A stretch of DNA of 64,000 nucleotides from WGAB01 sp964406105 (GTDB taxonomy: Bacteria; Hydrothermota; Hydrothermia; WGAB01). The translations under genes were made by a program, and so were the position numbers. The first letter of the stretch is position 1, and each line of letters begins with the position of its first letter. Below the pieces are notes generated by a model. It was not told the origin of the DNA. It was given only the letters and a program-made list of their open reading frames with translations, and searched no databases. Of the stretch, positions 44,583 to 53,500 are shown in pieces. The stretch covers positions 34,248 through 98,247 of the forward strand of contig CAYOQK010000024.1 in the NCBI GenBank assembly GCA_964406105.1. The letters run 5' to 3'.

Positions 44583-45524
44583 ATGGGTATTCCACCGTTA
44601 CTGCAGGCTGCGTACCGTCCCATTGAGCCTGCGCTGCAGTTGACCGACCAGGAACTCTCCGAACGGGTCCTCCGGGGGTTTCCGCTTCCCATCCCAGGGT
44701 TCGTGCTCTCGGGGAAACGCTTACGGCCGGCGGCCCTGCTGCTGGCGGCCCGCGCCTTCGGTGACGGCCACCGCAGGGCCGCCGTTCTCGCCGCAGGCAT
44801 TGAACTGATCCATGCCTCTTCCCTGGTGCACGACGACGTGGTGGACCACTCCCGGTTCCGCAGGAACATGACCGCCTTGCACGAGCAATACGGAAGCCAC
44901 TTTGCCGTGCTGGCCGGCGACTACTTGTTCACCCGAGGGCTTCAAGCCATCCAGGAGGCCGGCAATCCCCAGATCCTGGAAGAAACCCTAAACGCCGTGG
45001 CTGAAATGGTGGAGGGCGAAGTGGAAGAGGAGGTATTGGAACCCGAAACCCAACTGCAGGAGCCCGTGTACCTGCGCATCATCCGGAAGAAAACCGCCTC
45101 CTTGTTCCGCTGCGCCACCACCGTGGGTGCCCTTTACCGAGGGCTGGAGGGCCCGGAACTGGACTTGTACCGACGGATCGGCCTGGCCTTTGGCATGGCG
45201 TACCAGATTGTGGACGACTGCCACGATCTCTTTTCAGAGGAAGACCCAGACGCCGAGGAGAAGAAGATCACTCTGCCCACCATCCGGGCGTTTCAGAAGG
45301 GGCTGCTGACCTCCTGGGAGGATACCGAGTCCATTGACCGTCTAAAGCAGGCCATTCTGGAGGCCGGAGGGTTTGAGTACTCTGGCGCACGGGCCGAGGA
45401 GTACATCCAACAGGGGCTTTCCCACGTTCGGGAGATCTCCGACCCCCTGTTGCGACAGGCCCTGGAGGACTTCTTTGAGTACTTGCGACAGAAAAACCAG
45501 GCCCTTATTCAACAATTCTCGTAG
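44583..45524 (+). CDS. Long-chain polyprenyl diphosphate synthase
   Basis: This 313-residue all-helical enzyme elongates isoprenoid diphosphates with isopentenyl diphosphate. GKRLRP (44-49), the first aspartate-rich motif DDVVD (84-88) with HASSLVH before it, and the second motif DDCHD are present. Small residues before the first motif fit long-chain (quinone side-chain, IspB-like) products, although the exact length cannot be read. It probably supplies the quinone tail for the respiratory genes. It follows rpsA after 24 bases and ends before an AT-rich terminator region. Confidence 0.88.
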   Translation: MGIPPLLQAAYRPIEPALQLTDQELSERVLRGFPLPIPGFVLSGKRLRPAALLLAARAFGDGHRRAAVLAAGIELIHASSLVHDDVVDHSRFRRNMTALHEQYGSHFAVLAGDYLFTRGLQAIQEAGNPQILEETLNAVAEMVEGEVEEEVLEPETQLQEPVYLRIIRKKTASLFRCATTVGALYRGLEGPELDLYRRIGLAFGMAYQIVDDCHDLFSEEDPDAEEKKITLPTIRAFQKGLLTSWEDTESIDRLKQAILEAGGFEYSGARAEEYIQQGLSHVREISDPLLRQALEDFFEYLRQKNQALIQQFS

Positions 45525-45544
45525 AACCCAGGGCCCGTGTTTCC

Positions 45545-45595
45545 AAGATTTCCCCCACCTGGAAATCTTTTGTGAAGATTTGGCCTATTGCCAAA
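45545..45595 (+). terminator. Terminator-like hairpins after the polyprenyl synthase gene
   Basis: AAGATTTCC (45545-45553) pairs with GGAAATCTT (45561-45569) around a 7-base loop and is followed by TT. A second small stem TTTGGC/GCCAAA (45579-45584, 45590-45595) follows. The 199-base gap 45525-45723 is strikingly AT-rich for this genome. Confidence 0.55.
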
Positions 45596-45644
45596 AGTTT
45601 CCGCATTTTTTCAAGGCTCTAAGCCCTGGAATAAATTTGTTTTG

Positions 45645-45673
45645 TTGACAGCAGTACCCCCGGGGGCTATAAT
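45645..45673 (+). promoter_or_regulatory. Consensus promoter of the cold-shock gene
   Basis: Perfect TTGACA (45645-45650) and perfect TATAAT (45668-45673) are exactly 17 bases apart. The roughly 43-base leader has AAAAGGAGG before the ATG at 45724. This is the best sigma-70-type promoter in the window. Confidence 0.85.
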
Positions 45674-45723
45674 TCCCCCAACTGCCCACCTCGGGCAGGA
45701 AAAGTAAAAGGAGGATTTGTACC

Positions 45724-45936
45724 ATGGCAGAAGTGAAGTACGGGAGAGTCAAGTGGTTCGACTCTCGGAAGGGCTACGGATTCATTGAAGCAGAGGATGG
45801 ATCCGGAGATGTGTTCGTGCACTTCAGCGATATCCTGGGAGAAGGCTATAAATCGCTGGACGAAGGTGACCGTGTGAAGTTTGAAGTGGTCAACTCCGCA
45901 AAGGGTCCTAAGGCGATCAATGTAAGTCGCGTCTGA
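45724..45936 (+). CDS. Cold-shock protein (CspA family)
   Basis: The 70-residue single OB-fold protein has both RNA-binding motifs: KGYGFIE (RNP1) and DVFVHF (RNP2), plus the N-terminal VKWFDSRKG. It binds single-stranded RNA or DNA and acts as an RNA chaperone. Codon use differs from its neighbours (AGA and frequent GGA and GCA), and it contains the only coding TCGA I found (45758-45761, in the Trp-Phe-Asp codons). The start of lgt overlaps its TGA by one base, so the two may be co-transcribed from the strong csp promoter. Confidence 0.95.
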   Translation: MAEVKYGRVKWFDSRKGYGFIEAEDGSGDVFVHFSDILGEGYKSLDEGDRVKFEVVNSAKGPKAINVSRV

Positions 45937-46706
45937 TGCACCCCGTACTCTTCAAGGTTGGGCCGTTTACGGTTACCACCTGGGGAGTATTCGTCTTAGC
46001 GGGCATTCTCCTGGCTGTGTTCTACACGGCCAGGGAGGCAGAAAAGGCCGGGTTCCGTAGAGAGGACATCTACGACCTGGCCTTTTTTGCTGTGCTCGCT
46101 GGCCTGGTGGGCGCCCGACTGTTCTACGTGGCCACCCACTGGCAAGAGTTCGCCCCCGATCCCCTGGAAATCCTCAGGGTGTGGCACGGCGGAATGGTGT
46201 TCTACGGGGGGTTCCTGTTGGGAGTGCCTGCGGCCCTTCTGTTCGTGCACCGACGACGGCTCCCTCTGGCCCAGGTGGCCGACTGGGTGGCCCCCGGTAT
46301 TCCCCTGGCCATCGCCATCGGCCGCTGGGGATGCTTCTTCAATGGATGCTGCTACGGAAAACCCACCCATCTCCCCTGGGGGGTGGTCTTCCCCGACGGG
46401 GCCGCAGGGGCTCAGTTCCCCGGGGTTCACCTTCATCCCACCCAGATTTACGAGTCCATCGGCCAGTTCTTGGTGTTCCTGTTCCTATGGTTTCTCAAGC
46501 GTCGCCACCCCGATCTGCCTGCCGGGTCGCTCTTTTGGATCATGGCGTTCCTCTCTCCCCTGGTGCGCTTCCTGGACGACTTTTTCCGCTACTACGAGCC
46601 TTCCCAGTATCTGGGCTTCCTTACCCTGAGCCAGGTCATCTCCCTGACCCTCTCGCTGGCGGCCCTCCTCGCGCTGTTCCGTCTATGGGGTGGCCGCGGT
46701 TCCTGA
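45936..46706 (+). CDS. lgt: Prolipoprotein diacylglyceryl transferase
   Basis: This 256-residue, seven-helix membrane enzyme adds diacylglycerol to the lipobox Cys of prolipoproteins. Family motifs are HGGMVFYGGFLLG, IAIGRWGCFFNGCCYGKPT and HPTQIYES, and the C-terminal FLDDFFR region is typical. It would process the lipoproteins encoded in this window (propeller, SUMF1, MltD and FnIII proteins). It overlaps csp by one base upstream and comF by 22 bases downstream. Confidence 0.95.
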   Translation: MHPVLFKVGPFTVTTWGVFVLAGILLAVFYTAREAEKAGFRREDIYDLAFFAVLAGLVGARLFYVATHWQEFAPDPLEILRVWHGGMVFYGGFLLGVPAALLFVHRRRLPLAQVADWVAPGIPLAIAIGRWGCFFNGCCYGKPTHLPWGVVFPDGAAGAQFPGVHLHPTQIYESIGQFLVFLFLWFLKRRHPDLPAGSLFWIMAFLSPLVRFLDDFFRYYEPSQYLGFLTLSQVISLTLSLAALLALFRLWGGRGS

Positions 46707-47404
46707 TCCCCCTCCTGGACTTCGTGGCCCCACCGGTGTGCTTGGTGTGTGGGGCCCCGGTAGAGGACCCCGACCAGCCTCCTCTGGTATGCGAGGCGTG
46801 CCGTCGGCAAATCTACAGGCTGAAGATCCAGATCCCCTTCTGCCGCCGCTGCGGTACCCCACTTCGGGGACGGCAATGTCCCCGGTGCCATGGCAAGCGC
46901 CTACCCTTTGATCGGGCCAGGGCAGCCTATCTTTACACCGGCCCGGTGGCACACCTGGTGGAGGCGATGAAATACCACGGCTTCCGCTCTCTGAGCCGCT
47001 GGATGGCCCACGAGATCGCCGCTGCACTGCCCAGCGATCCCGCCCAGATCCACGGGATCGTTCCCATCCCTCTGCATCCGGCTCGGGTGCGGGAACGGGG
47101 GTTTTCCCAAACGCAGGAATTGGCCCAACACTTGGCCGAAGCCACAGGCTTGCCGGTGGTTCCCCTGCTACGCAGGGTCCGGTACACCCGCAGCCAAACC
47201 ACCTTAAGCCCGGAGGAAAGACGAGAAAACCTGCGAGGTGCCTTTGCACTCCAGGCCCCACCCCAGGCCGTGCAGGAACGAACTTGGCTTTTGGTGGACG
47301 ATGTGATGACCTCTATGACCACGGTCAAGGAGGCCTCCCGGGTGCTTCGCCAGGCGGGCGCTCAAAGGATCCTTGTGGCCCTGTTTGCCTTGGCCCCGGC
47401 TTAG
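46685..47404 (+). CDS. comF: ComF-family phosphoribosyltransferase-like protein
   Basis: The 239-residue protein has two N-terminal zinc knuckles (CLVCGAP...CEAC and CRRCGTP...CPRC), the YTGPVAHLVEAMKYHG and IPLHPARVRERGFSQ segments and a type I phosphoribosyltransferase fold. The PRPP loop reads LLVDDVMTSMTTV; the usual Thr-Gly after the DD-V-x-T is replaced by Ser-Met, so phosphate binding may be altered. ComF proteins take part in DNA uptake or related metabolism. The ATG at 46685 lies inside lgt. Longer frames upstream are shadows of lgt. It ends in a 4-base convergent overlap with the tricorn-like gene. Confidence 0.85.
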   Translation: MGWPRFLIPLLDFVAPPVCLVCGAPVEDPDQPPLVCEACRRQIYRLKIQIPFCRRCGTPLRGRQCPRCHGKRLPFDRARAAYLYTGPVAHLVEAMKYHGFRSLSRWMAHEIAAALPSDPAQIHGIVPIPLHPARVRERGFSQTQELAQHLAEATGLPVVPLLRRVRYTRSQTTLSPEERRENLRGAFALQAPPQAVQERTWLLVDDVMTSMTTVKEASRVLRQAGAQRILVALFALAPA

Positions 47405-50400
47405 GGCCCTGATGCCCCGATTTGCTGAAGCAGGATCTCCACAGCCTTGCGCAACTGAGGGTCACCGGTACGGTTGTCGTACTGGGGCGGGTTCTCCACC
47501 CAGATATCGGGTTCCACCGGATGGTTCTCCAAGGAGAGCCCGCTTAGGCGATACCATCCCTCCTCAGGCTGCCGAAACACGGTGCCATCAAACAACTCCA
47601 GGTTTCGGGTGCCGATCACAGCCCCAAAGGTGGGGGTTCCCACCACGGTGCCCAGTTTCAACTCCTTAAAGCCCTGGGGAAAGATTTCAGCATCGCTGTA
47701 GCAGTGCTCGTTGATCAGCAACACGATGGGTTTGGCCCATGCGAACAGGGAACTGAATTCCCGTGTGGTGTCTCCCCGTTCCACCGAGTACAGGTACCGT
47801 ACCCTTCGTAAAATCTGTAGCAGAGCATCGTGAGTAGACCCCCCACCGTTGTACCGAATATCCAGCACCAACCCCTCACGATCCCGCTGCTCGTAGAGGT
47901 CCTTTTTGAAGCGTTCCAGGCTTTCCTCATCCATGGCCCGCACGTGTAGGTAGGCCAATCGTCCGTGGCTGACGCTGTCCACAAAGTGGCGGTTTTGGGA
48001 TACCCATTCCTCATACAAGAGGTCCGACAGTTCCCCCAAGCCGATGGGTTCCACCTCTATGCGCTCTGTTTGGCCCGAGGGATGCCGAACCGTGAGAAGT
48101 ACCCGTTTTCCCCGGGTGAACCGCAGCAGAGCGTAAAGGTTGGTATCGGCCACGGGGACATCGTTCACGGCCAGGATGACATCTCCGGCCTTTAGGCCGT
48201 AGCGGTCTGCTGGTGCTTTAGGCACCACGTGGCGGAGCACCACACCTTCGGCCACCGGTTGTACATGGACCCCCAAGTAGCCCACCTGTTCATTGGCCGG
48301 GTGTTCTCCCCGGCGCCAGATACCCAGATGAGAAGCGTTGAGTTCGCCCAACATCATCCTTACCACCCGATGGAAATCCGAGCGGTTCTGTTGTGCCTGG
48401 GCCAGGGGAAGGTACTTGAGAAACAGGGCATCCCAGTCTACACCGTGAAAGTGGGGATCGTAGAAGCCGTCCTTGATCACCCAATACGCCTGGCGCAGCA
48501 AGGCCTCCCAGTACTGGGCATAGGTGAATTCCAGACCTACGCGGAAGGGGTATCGCTGGGGGGAGGACGATTCCAAAGACACGCGGTAGATCTGCCCGGC
48601 GTCGTCCAGGTACCACAGGGCTTGGCTCTTTGGCCCGAACATCATCGCTTTGGGATCAGGCCCATTGTGGGTGAGTTGCCGGAGTTCTTCCCCCAGGAAA
48701 TCCACCACCCAAACATCAGGGTCGTTGAGGTTTTCCGCGACCACTGCGAACCACCAGCCATCTGGGCTTCGGGTGTAAAGGTTGTATCCTCCTCGGAACT
48801 GGGCCACAGTGCGGATCCGGTCTCGGAGGCCTTCAAAGTCAATCCTTACCGGCTTAGAGGAGGAAAGGCTGTCGCGAAAGGCCTTCCATTCTTCGGGCTC
48901 CCGTAGAGCATCCTCTTCCCGGAGAAACACCTCCCGGATCCAAAGATCCCCCTCGGCATTGCGAGAGGCGAAACTGAGGCGGCGGCCATCGCGGCTCCAC
49001 AGGGGGTGATAATCGTCGTTGGGATGATTGGAAAGGTTGAACGGTTCTGAGGACCCATCGGCGGGCACGATGTACACATCCTCTCGCCATCCCAAAGCGG
49101 TGCGGGAAAAGGCCAGCCAGCGGGAATCCGGCGACCAATCCACCCAAAGGATGTCGTTCCAGGGGGTTACCTGACGCTCTTGGGTACCGTCGCTTTTCGC
49201 CACCACCAAGGTGCCTTGGTTCCGAAGGAAACTGAGGTGTTGGCCATCCGGAGAGTACTGGGGTGCAAACTCGGTTACCGGCGTGTCCAAAAGCCTTTGC
49301 ACCTCAAATACCTGATCCTCCACGAACCGGTCCTTGTACTTGGGACGAGCAACGTATAGATCCCAATCGCCGTCCTCCAAGCAGGAGAACACCAGTTGCT
49401 CCTTTTGGGGGTGCCAGGCCACGTCTCGGCAGGGCCGGCGAAATCGGGTCACCTGTTGGATTCTGCCAGGTCCCTCTTCCTTCAGCTCCATCACAAACAC
49501 CTGGCCGTACACCACGAAAGCCAGTTCGTCGCCTTTGGGGGAAAGGGCCAGGTGGGTGGCCTCTCGGGTGAGGCGTCGGTAAAAGGGATCCCGGTCCTTA
49601 GGGTCCCGGGGAACTTGAATCTGTAAAGAGTCCACCCGGCCGGTGGCCACTTCATACACGTACAGGCGACCCAGGCTTTCAAAGACGATGATGGATCCAT
49701 CCGCCGACATTCGGGGATGGAAGATCTCCTCCGTGAAATGGGTAAGCTGTCGCCGGTCCGAGCCATCCAGGTTCATGCTCCAAAGGTTCCCGGTATTCTC
49801 CGGTCCCTGGTTGGACACGAAGTACACCCTGCGACCATGAACCATGGGCCACGCATCACGTCCTTCAAAGGAGGTTAACCTTTGAGCGAAGGATCCACGA
49901 AGGTCGGTAAGCCATAGATCGCGGTTGGCGGGCCCCCGGTAACGACGCCGCCACCATGCCGTGGCCCCCCGCTCAACCACCAAGGTATCGGTGCCCGGTA
50001 CCGGTGCTGCGGAAAGCACCTCAAAGTTCAAAACCCGCTCGGGCATGGTGCCCCCATGCAGGGGAATCCGATACACTGCCTCGCGGAACTCCGTACGGCG
50101 AGATGCAAAGTAGAGGGTATCCCCGCGGAGGAACAGGGGCCATTCGTTGCCAAAGAACGTGAGACGCCTGGGGGGTTCACTGCCGTCAGCGGGCATCACG
50201 AAGAGATGGCTCATCCCGTACCGGTTAGAATAGAACACCAGAAACCGTCCCGCCCAAAGGGGGCTTGCCTCGTACCCATCAGAATCGGTCAACCGACGAG
50301 CCTGGCCGCCTTCCCTGGGCACCACCCAAAGATCGCCCTGGTAGGTGAAGGCAATCCAACGGCCGTCGGGCGAGGGGGCAGGCCAGGCAAAGCCCGGTGT

Positions 50401-50439
50401 TCCCGATGCCACCAGCCACAGCAAAAGGGACGTCCACAT
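47401..50439 (-). CDS. Tricorn-like S41 protease with WD40-type propellers and PDZ domain
   Basis: The 1012-residue protein (tricorn is about 1070) has a signal peptide (MWTSLLLWLVASG). Propeller repeats follow (about 18-620: PAPSPDGRWIAFTYQG, PLWSRDGRRLSFASR and others). Next come the first catalytic-core segment with LNASHLGIWRRG (His), a PDZ domain (about 735-805: GLKAGDVILAVNDVPV) and the S41 core with LDIRYNGGGSTHDALLQIL and the nucleophile Ser915 in CYSDAEIF. Tricorn trims oligopeptides after larger proteases. The signal peptide places this one outside the cytoplasm, unlike archaeal tricorn. AAGGAGGT precedes the ATG. Confidence 0.9.
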   Translation of the reverse strand: MWTSLLLWLVASGTPGFAWPAPSPDGRWIAFTYQGDLWVVPREGGQARRLTDSDGYEASPLWAGRFLVFYSNRYGMSHLFVMPADGSEPPRRLTFFGNEWPLFLRGDTLYFASRRTEFREAVYRIPLHGGTMPERVLNFEVLSAAPVPGTDTLVVERGATAWWRRRYRGPANRDLWLTDLRGSFAQRLTSFEGRDAWPMVHGRRVYFVSNQGPENTGNLWSMNLDGSDRRQLTHFTEEIFHPRMSADGSIIVFESLGRLYVYEVATGRVDSLQIQVPRDPKDRDPFYRRLTREATHLALSPKGDELAFVVYGQVFVMELKEEGPGRIQQVTRFRRPCRDVAWHPQKEQLVFSCLEDGDWDLYVARPKYKDRFVEDQVFEVQRLLDTPVTEFAPQYSPDGQHLSFLRNQGTLVVAKSDGTQERQVTPWNDILWVDWSPDSRWLAFSRTALGWREDVYIVPADGSSEPFNLSNHPNDDYHPLWSRDGRRLSFASRNAEGDLWIREVFLREEDALREPEEWKAFRDSLSSSKPVRIDFEGLRDRIRTVAQFRGGYNLYTRSPDGWWFAVVAENLNDPDVWVVDFLGEELRQLTHNGPDPKAMMFGPKSQALWYLDDAGQIYRVSLESSSPQRYPFRVGLEFTYAQYWEALLRQAYWVIKDGFYDPHFHGVDWDALFLKYLPLAQAQQNRSDFHRVVRMMLGELNASHLGIWRRGEHPANEQVGYLGVHVQPVAEGVVLRHVVPKAPADRYGLKAGDVILAVNDVPVADTNLYALLRFTRGKRVLLTVRHPSGQTERIEVEPIGLGELSDLLYEEWVSQNRHFVDSVSHGRLAYLHVRAMDEESLERFKKDLYEQRDREGLVLDIRYNGGGSTHDALLQILRRVRYLYSVERGDTTREFSSLFAWAKPIVLLINEHCYSDAEIFPQGFKELKLGTVVGTPTFGAVIGTRNLELFDGTVFRQPEEGWYRLSGLSLENHPVEPDIWVENPPQYDNRTGDPQLRKAVEILLQQIGASGP

Positions 50440-50496
50440 CGTCGCGTTTACCTCCTTCGGTTGTTAAGCATATGGCACCCCTCGCCCAGGGGCGGT

Positions 50497-50502
50497 TATA
50501 AT
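50497..50502 (+). promoter_or_regulatory. -10 box before the giant secreted protein gene
   Basis: A perfect TATAAT lies 42 bases before the ATG at 50545. The leader contains GAGGGT as a weak Shine-Dalgarno. No clear -35 hexamer is seen, so an alternative sigma factor or activator is possible. The 105-base gap is shared with the divergent tricorn-like gene. Confidence 0.4.
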
Positions 50503-50544
50503 TGTGGTCGGTTCCGATAGGTAAGGGTTTTGTGAGGGTATCCA

Positions 50545-53500
50545 ATGAAATACCGTTTGTCTTGGCTCGGGGTGAGCCTGGGGGTGCTGCTCCTGGGAGC
50601 CCCTTCCCTCTTCAGCAGGGTGCTGTGGTGGGAGAATCTGGAAGATTCCACCTTGGCCCGTATGTCGTGGTCGGGCCAGGTTTCTCTGGAATACGATCCC
50701 CCTTACGTCCAGGATGATCCCGCCGGTTTCCGTCGTCAGAACCATGGCCTGGTGAGCCTGCGGTTGGAGGGCCTGGCCGACGATTCCACGTGGGTGCGGT
50801 GGCCTGCCTTGGCCCAGGGGGTTCCCTTGGCACTTCTGGAGGTGTACGTGAATCTGCCCGAGGCCGGCCTTGAGACCGCCCTGTGGCGATTGGGCCGCTT
50901 AGACGTGGAAATCCTGGCCCTGGGCACCTCCCGATACGCCCTGAGGGTCTCCGATGCGCTGGGATCCCACCTCTTTTCGGAGGATACCCTGATTCTGGTG
51001 CCGGACACCGTGGTGCACCCCCAAAATTGGTATCGGCTCCAAGTCCTGTTCACCGATACCCTGGATTACCTCTTCATCAACGGGTACCGGGTAGGCCAGG
51101 GCTTTCTGCCGCGGGACACTCTCCTGCCCGATTCCGTTACGTGGGTCATCCCAGCGGGCAACCTTGGCTCCCTCCTGCTGGACGACTACGTGGTGTCGGT
51201 GCCGGATACCGGACTGCACCCCAACCTCCTCTTTGCCCCCGAGGACATCCCCATCCTCTTGGCCAAAACCACCGACACCTACACCGGTACCTCGGGGATC
51301 GCTCCTGCGGAGCTGTGGGACACCATCGCTGTACGAGCCCAACGATACCTGAACACCGACACCTTGGTGCTGCTGGATGGAGAAGTCCGGTATCCCTATC
51401 CCTTCCCCTGGCCTCCACCCCTATGGAGCGGGCTGCTGTACCAAGCCTACATTCCCCAATGGGTGCAGTTTGAGGGCTTTGTGTATGCCCTCACCGGTGA
51501 TACTGCCCATGCCCACAAGGTACGAAATATCCTGTGGAGCCTGAGCAACTGGCCCCAACTGGAATGGCCCTTTTACTACCACAACCCCACTCCCCTTTAC
51601 ATGGAAACCGATGGGTTTCACTACCTGCTGGTGCTTACCCTGGGGTACGATCTGGTGTACAACGCCCTCTCGGACGTAGATCGGATGAGCATAGAAAACG
51701 CCATTCTGGTTAAGGGCGTGCAACAGGCCGACCTTTCCCTGCGAATCGGCAATCTCTCTCGCAGACCTGTCCGGTCTAACAAGGCCCTGGTGGGGGCTAC
51801 TGCATTGCTTCTGGCCTGCTTGACCGTGGAGGACTCTGCCTACACGGCAGAGCCCCGAAGTGTGGCGATTCAAACCTTTGAGGACTTTTTTAGCCATCCC
51901 GAAGAGAGCTTTAACCCCACCACCGGCGACGCTCGGGAAAACTCCTTTTACGCCTCCTACGCTCTGGCACACGTGGCCCTGGCGGCAGAGGCCTTAGAAC
52001 GGCGGGGCCAATCCCGGCTCCGAGAAGCCCTCACCCCCTTTGTGCGGTACCGCGCCAGTTTGGCCTTGCCAGGACTCCGGTCATATCCCCCCGTCGGGGA
52101 CAACTCCGCTGTGCTCTATGGGTTCATGGAGCAAACCCCTGAACTCCTGGCTTATTTGGCTTCCCGTTCCCACAACGCCCTGGCCCAATGGTACCTGGCG
52201 GGCATCTCCTCGTACACCTTTGACTACGGACAGGGACTTTGGGGAGACTATATCCACTTCGGCACCTTTCTGTGGTTAGACAACACCCAACCCACGGCTT
52301 CTCCTGCCGACTTGGGGCTCCCGCGGGTTCAACGGTTTCCGGTGGTGGGCTTGGCCATGTATCGCAGTGGCTGGCAAGATCCTCGTAGCCTCACAGTGTT
52401 CTTGAAATCCCGCGACGCTGGAGCGTACCACAATCACCTGGACAACAACACCCTCTTTCTCGGGCTTGGAGACCGCTGGCTCGTGGGCGAGGACACCTAT
52501 CGGCACCTTCCCTACACAGAACGCCACAGTACCCTGTGGGTGTTCTACCAAAACGACACCTTAGGCCAGGTGGGGCGCGCCGACGGCGGTACCCTGCGGG
52601 ATCCCTTCCAGGATTCCGTGAGTGTGCTCTTGGAAGGAGAGGCACAGGGCAGTTATCAAACCGTGTCGCTGTTCCGCCGCCGGGTGTGGATTCTGCCCGC
52701 GGACACCCTGGTGGTGGTGTGGGACCGCATTGAATCCCCCGAAACCTATCCGGCTCGGTACCAGCTGCGGTACCACCTCTTTGGCACTCCCTATTGGCAG
52801 GGCGATACCTTGAACCTGCTCCAAGACTCCCTTCACTTGAGAATGCTGTGGCGCTCTGCCTTTGCCACCCATCAGGGGCTGGAGTTCCGGCCCACGGACA
52901 CCGTTTGGACCATCACCTCGCTCCACGACTCCACAGAGTTTGAAGGCGCAGCGATCTTTGATCTGTCGGCGGCGGTGTCCGAATTCCCAGAGCCCTTCCA
53001 AACCCAGGTAGGCCACGGCTTCCGGTACCTGCACCACCGACTGCTGGAAGTGGAGGCGGCATACCGGGACTCCTTCCAGCTCCCAGAGAACCACGGCACC
53101 CAAGCGTACTGGCTCCTTTTGAACCTCCGGCCAAACACCTCCTACGCTCTGGCCTATGCCGGCGACTCCACCGCCGGGTACGACACCCTCACCACCGACG
53201 GCTATGGACGTGCCAGTTTCGTGCTCCAAGCTCCAGAGGACACCCTGGAGGTGTATGTCTTTTGGCGGGGCAAGCCCCAGGCCCCCACCCGTCCTGTGGT
53301 GCCAAACCGCATCCACGGAGAAACCCCTGCCCTGGAGTGGTGGACCTATGAGGTTCATCACCAGGTGTTTGCCGTAGAAACCCGGCATCAGAACACCTAC
53401 TGGTTGGATTTCGGGGAAATGCCCACCATCACCCACACCCACACTCCGAGGGTGGCCTACTATCAACGCAGACGTGGCCGGTGGAATCTTACCCTCCGCA

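Noticed and set aside
46181..46684. Upstream in-frame extension of comF
   Set aside because: It runs antiphase through most of lgt. The zinc-knuckle N-terminus of ComF begins at the ATG at 46685.
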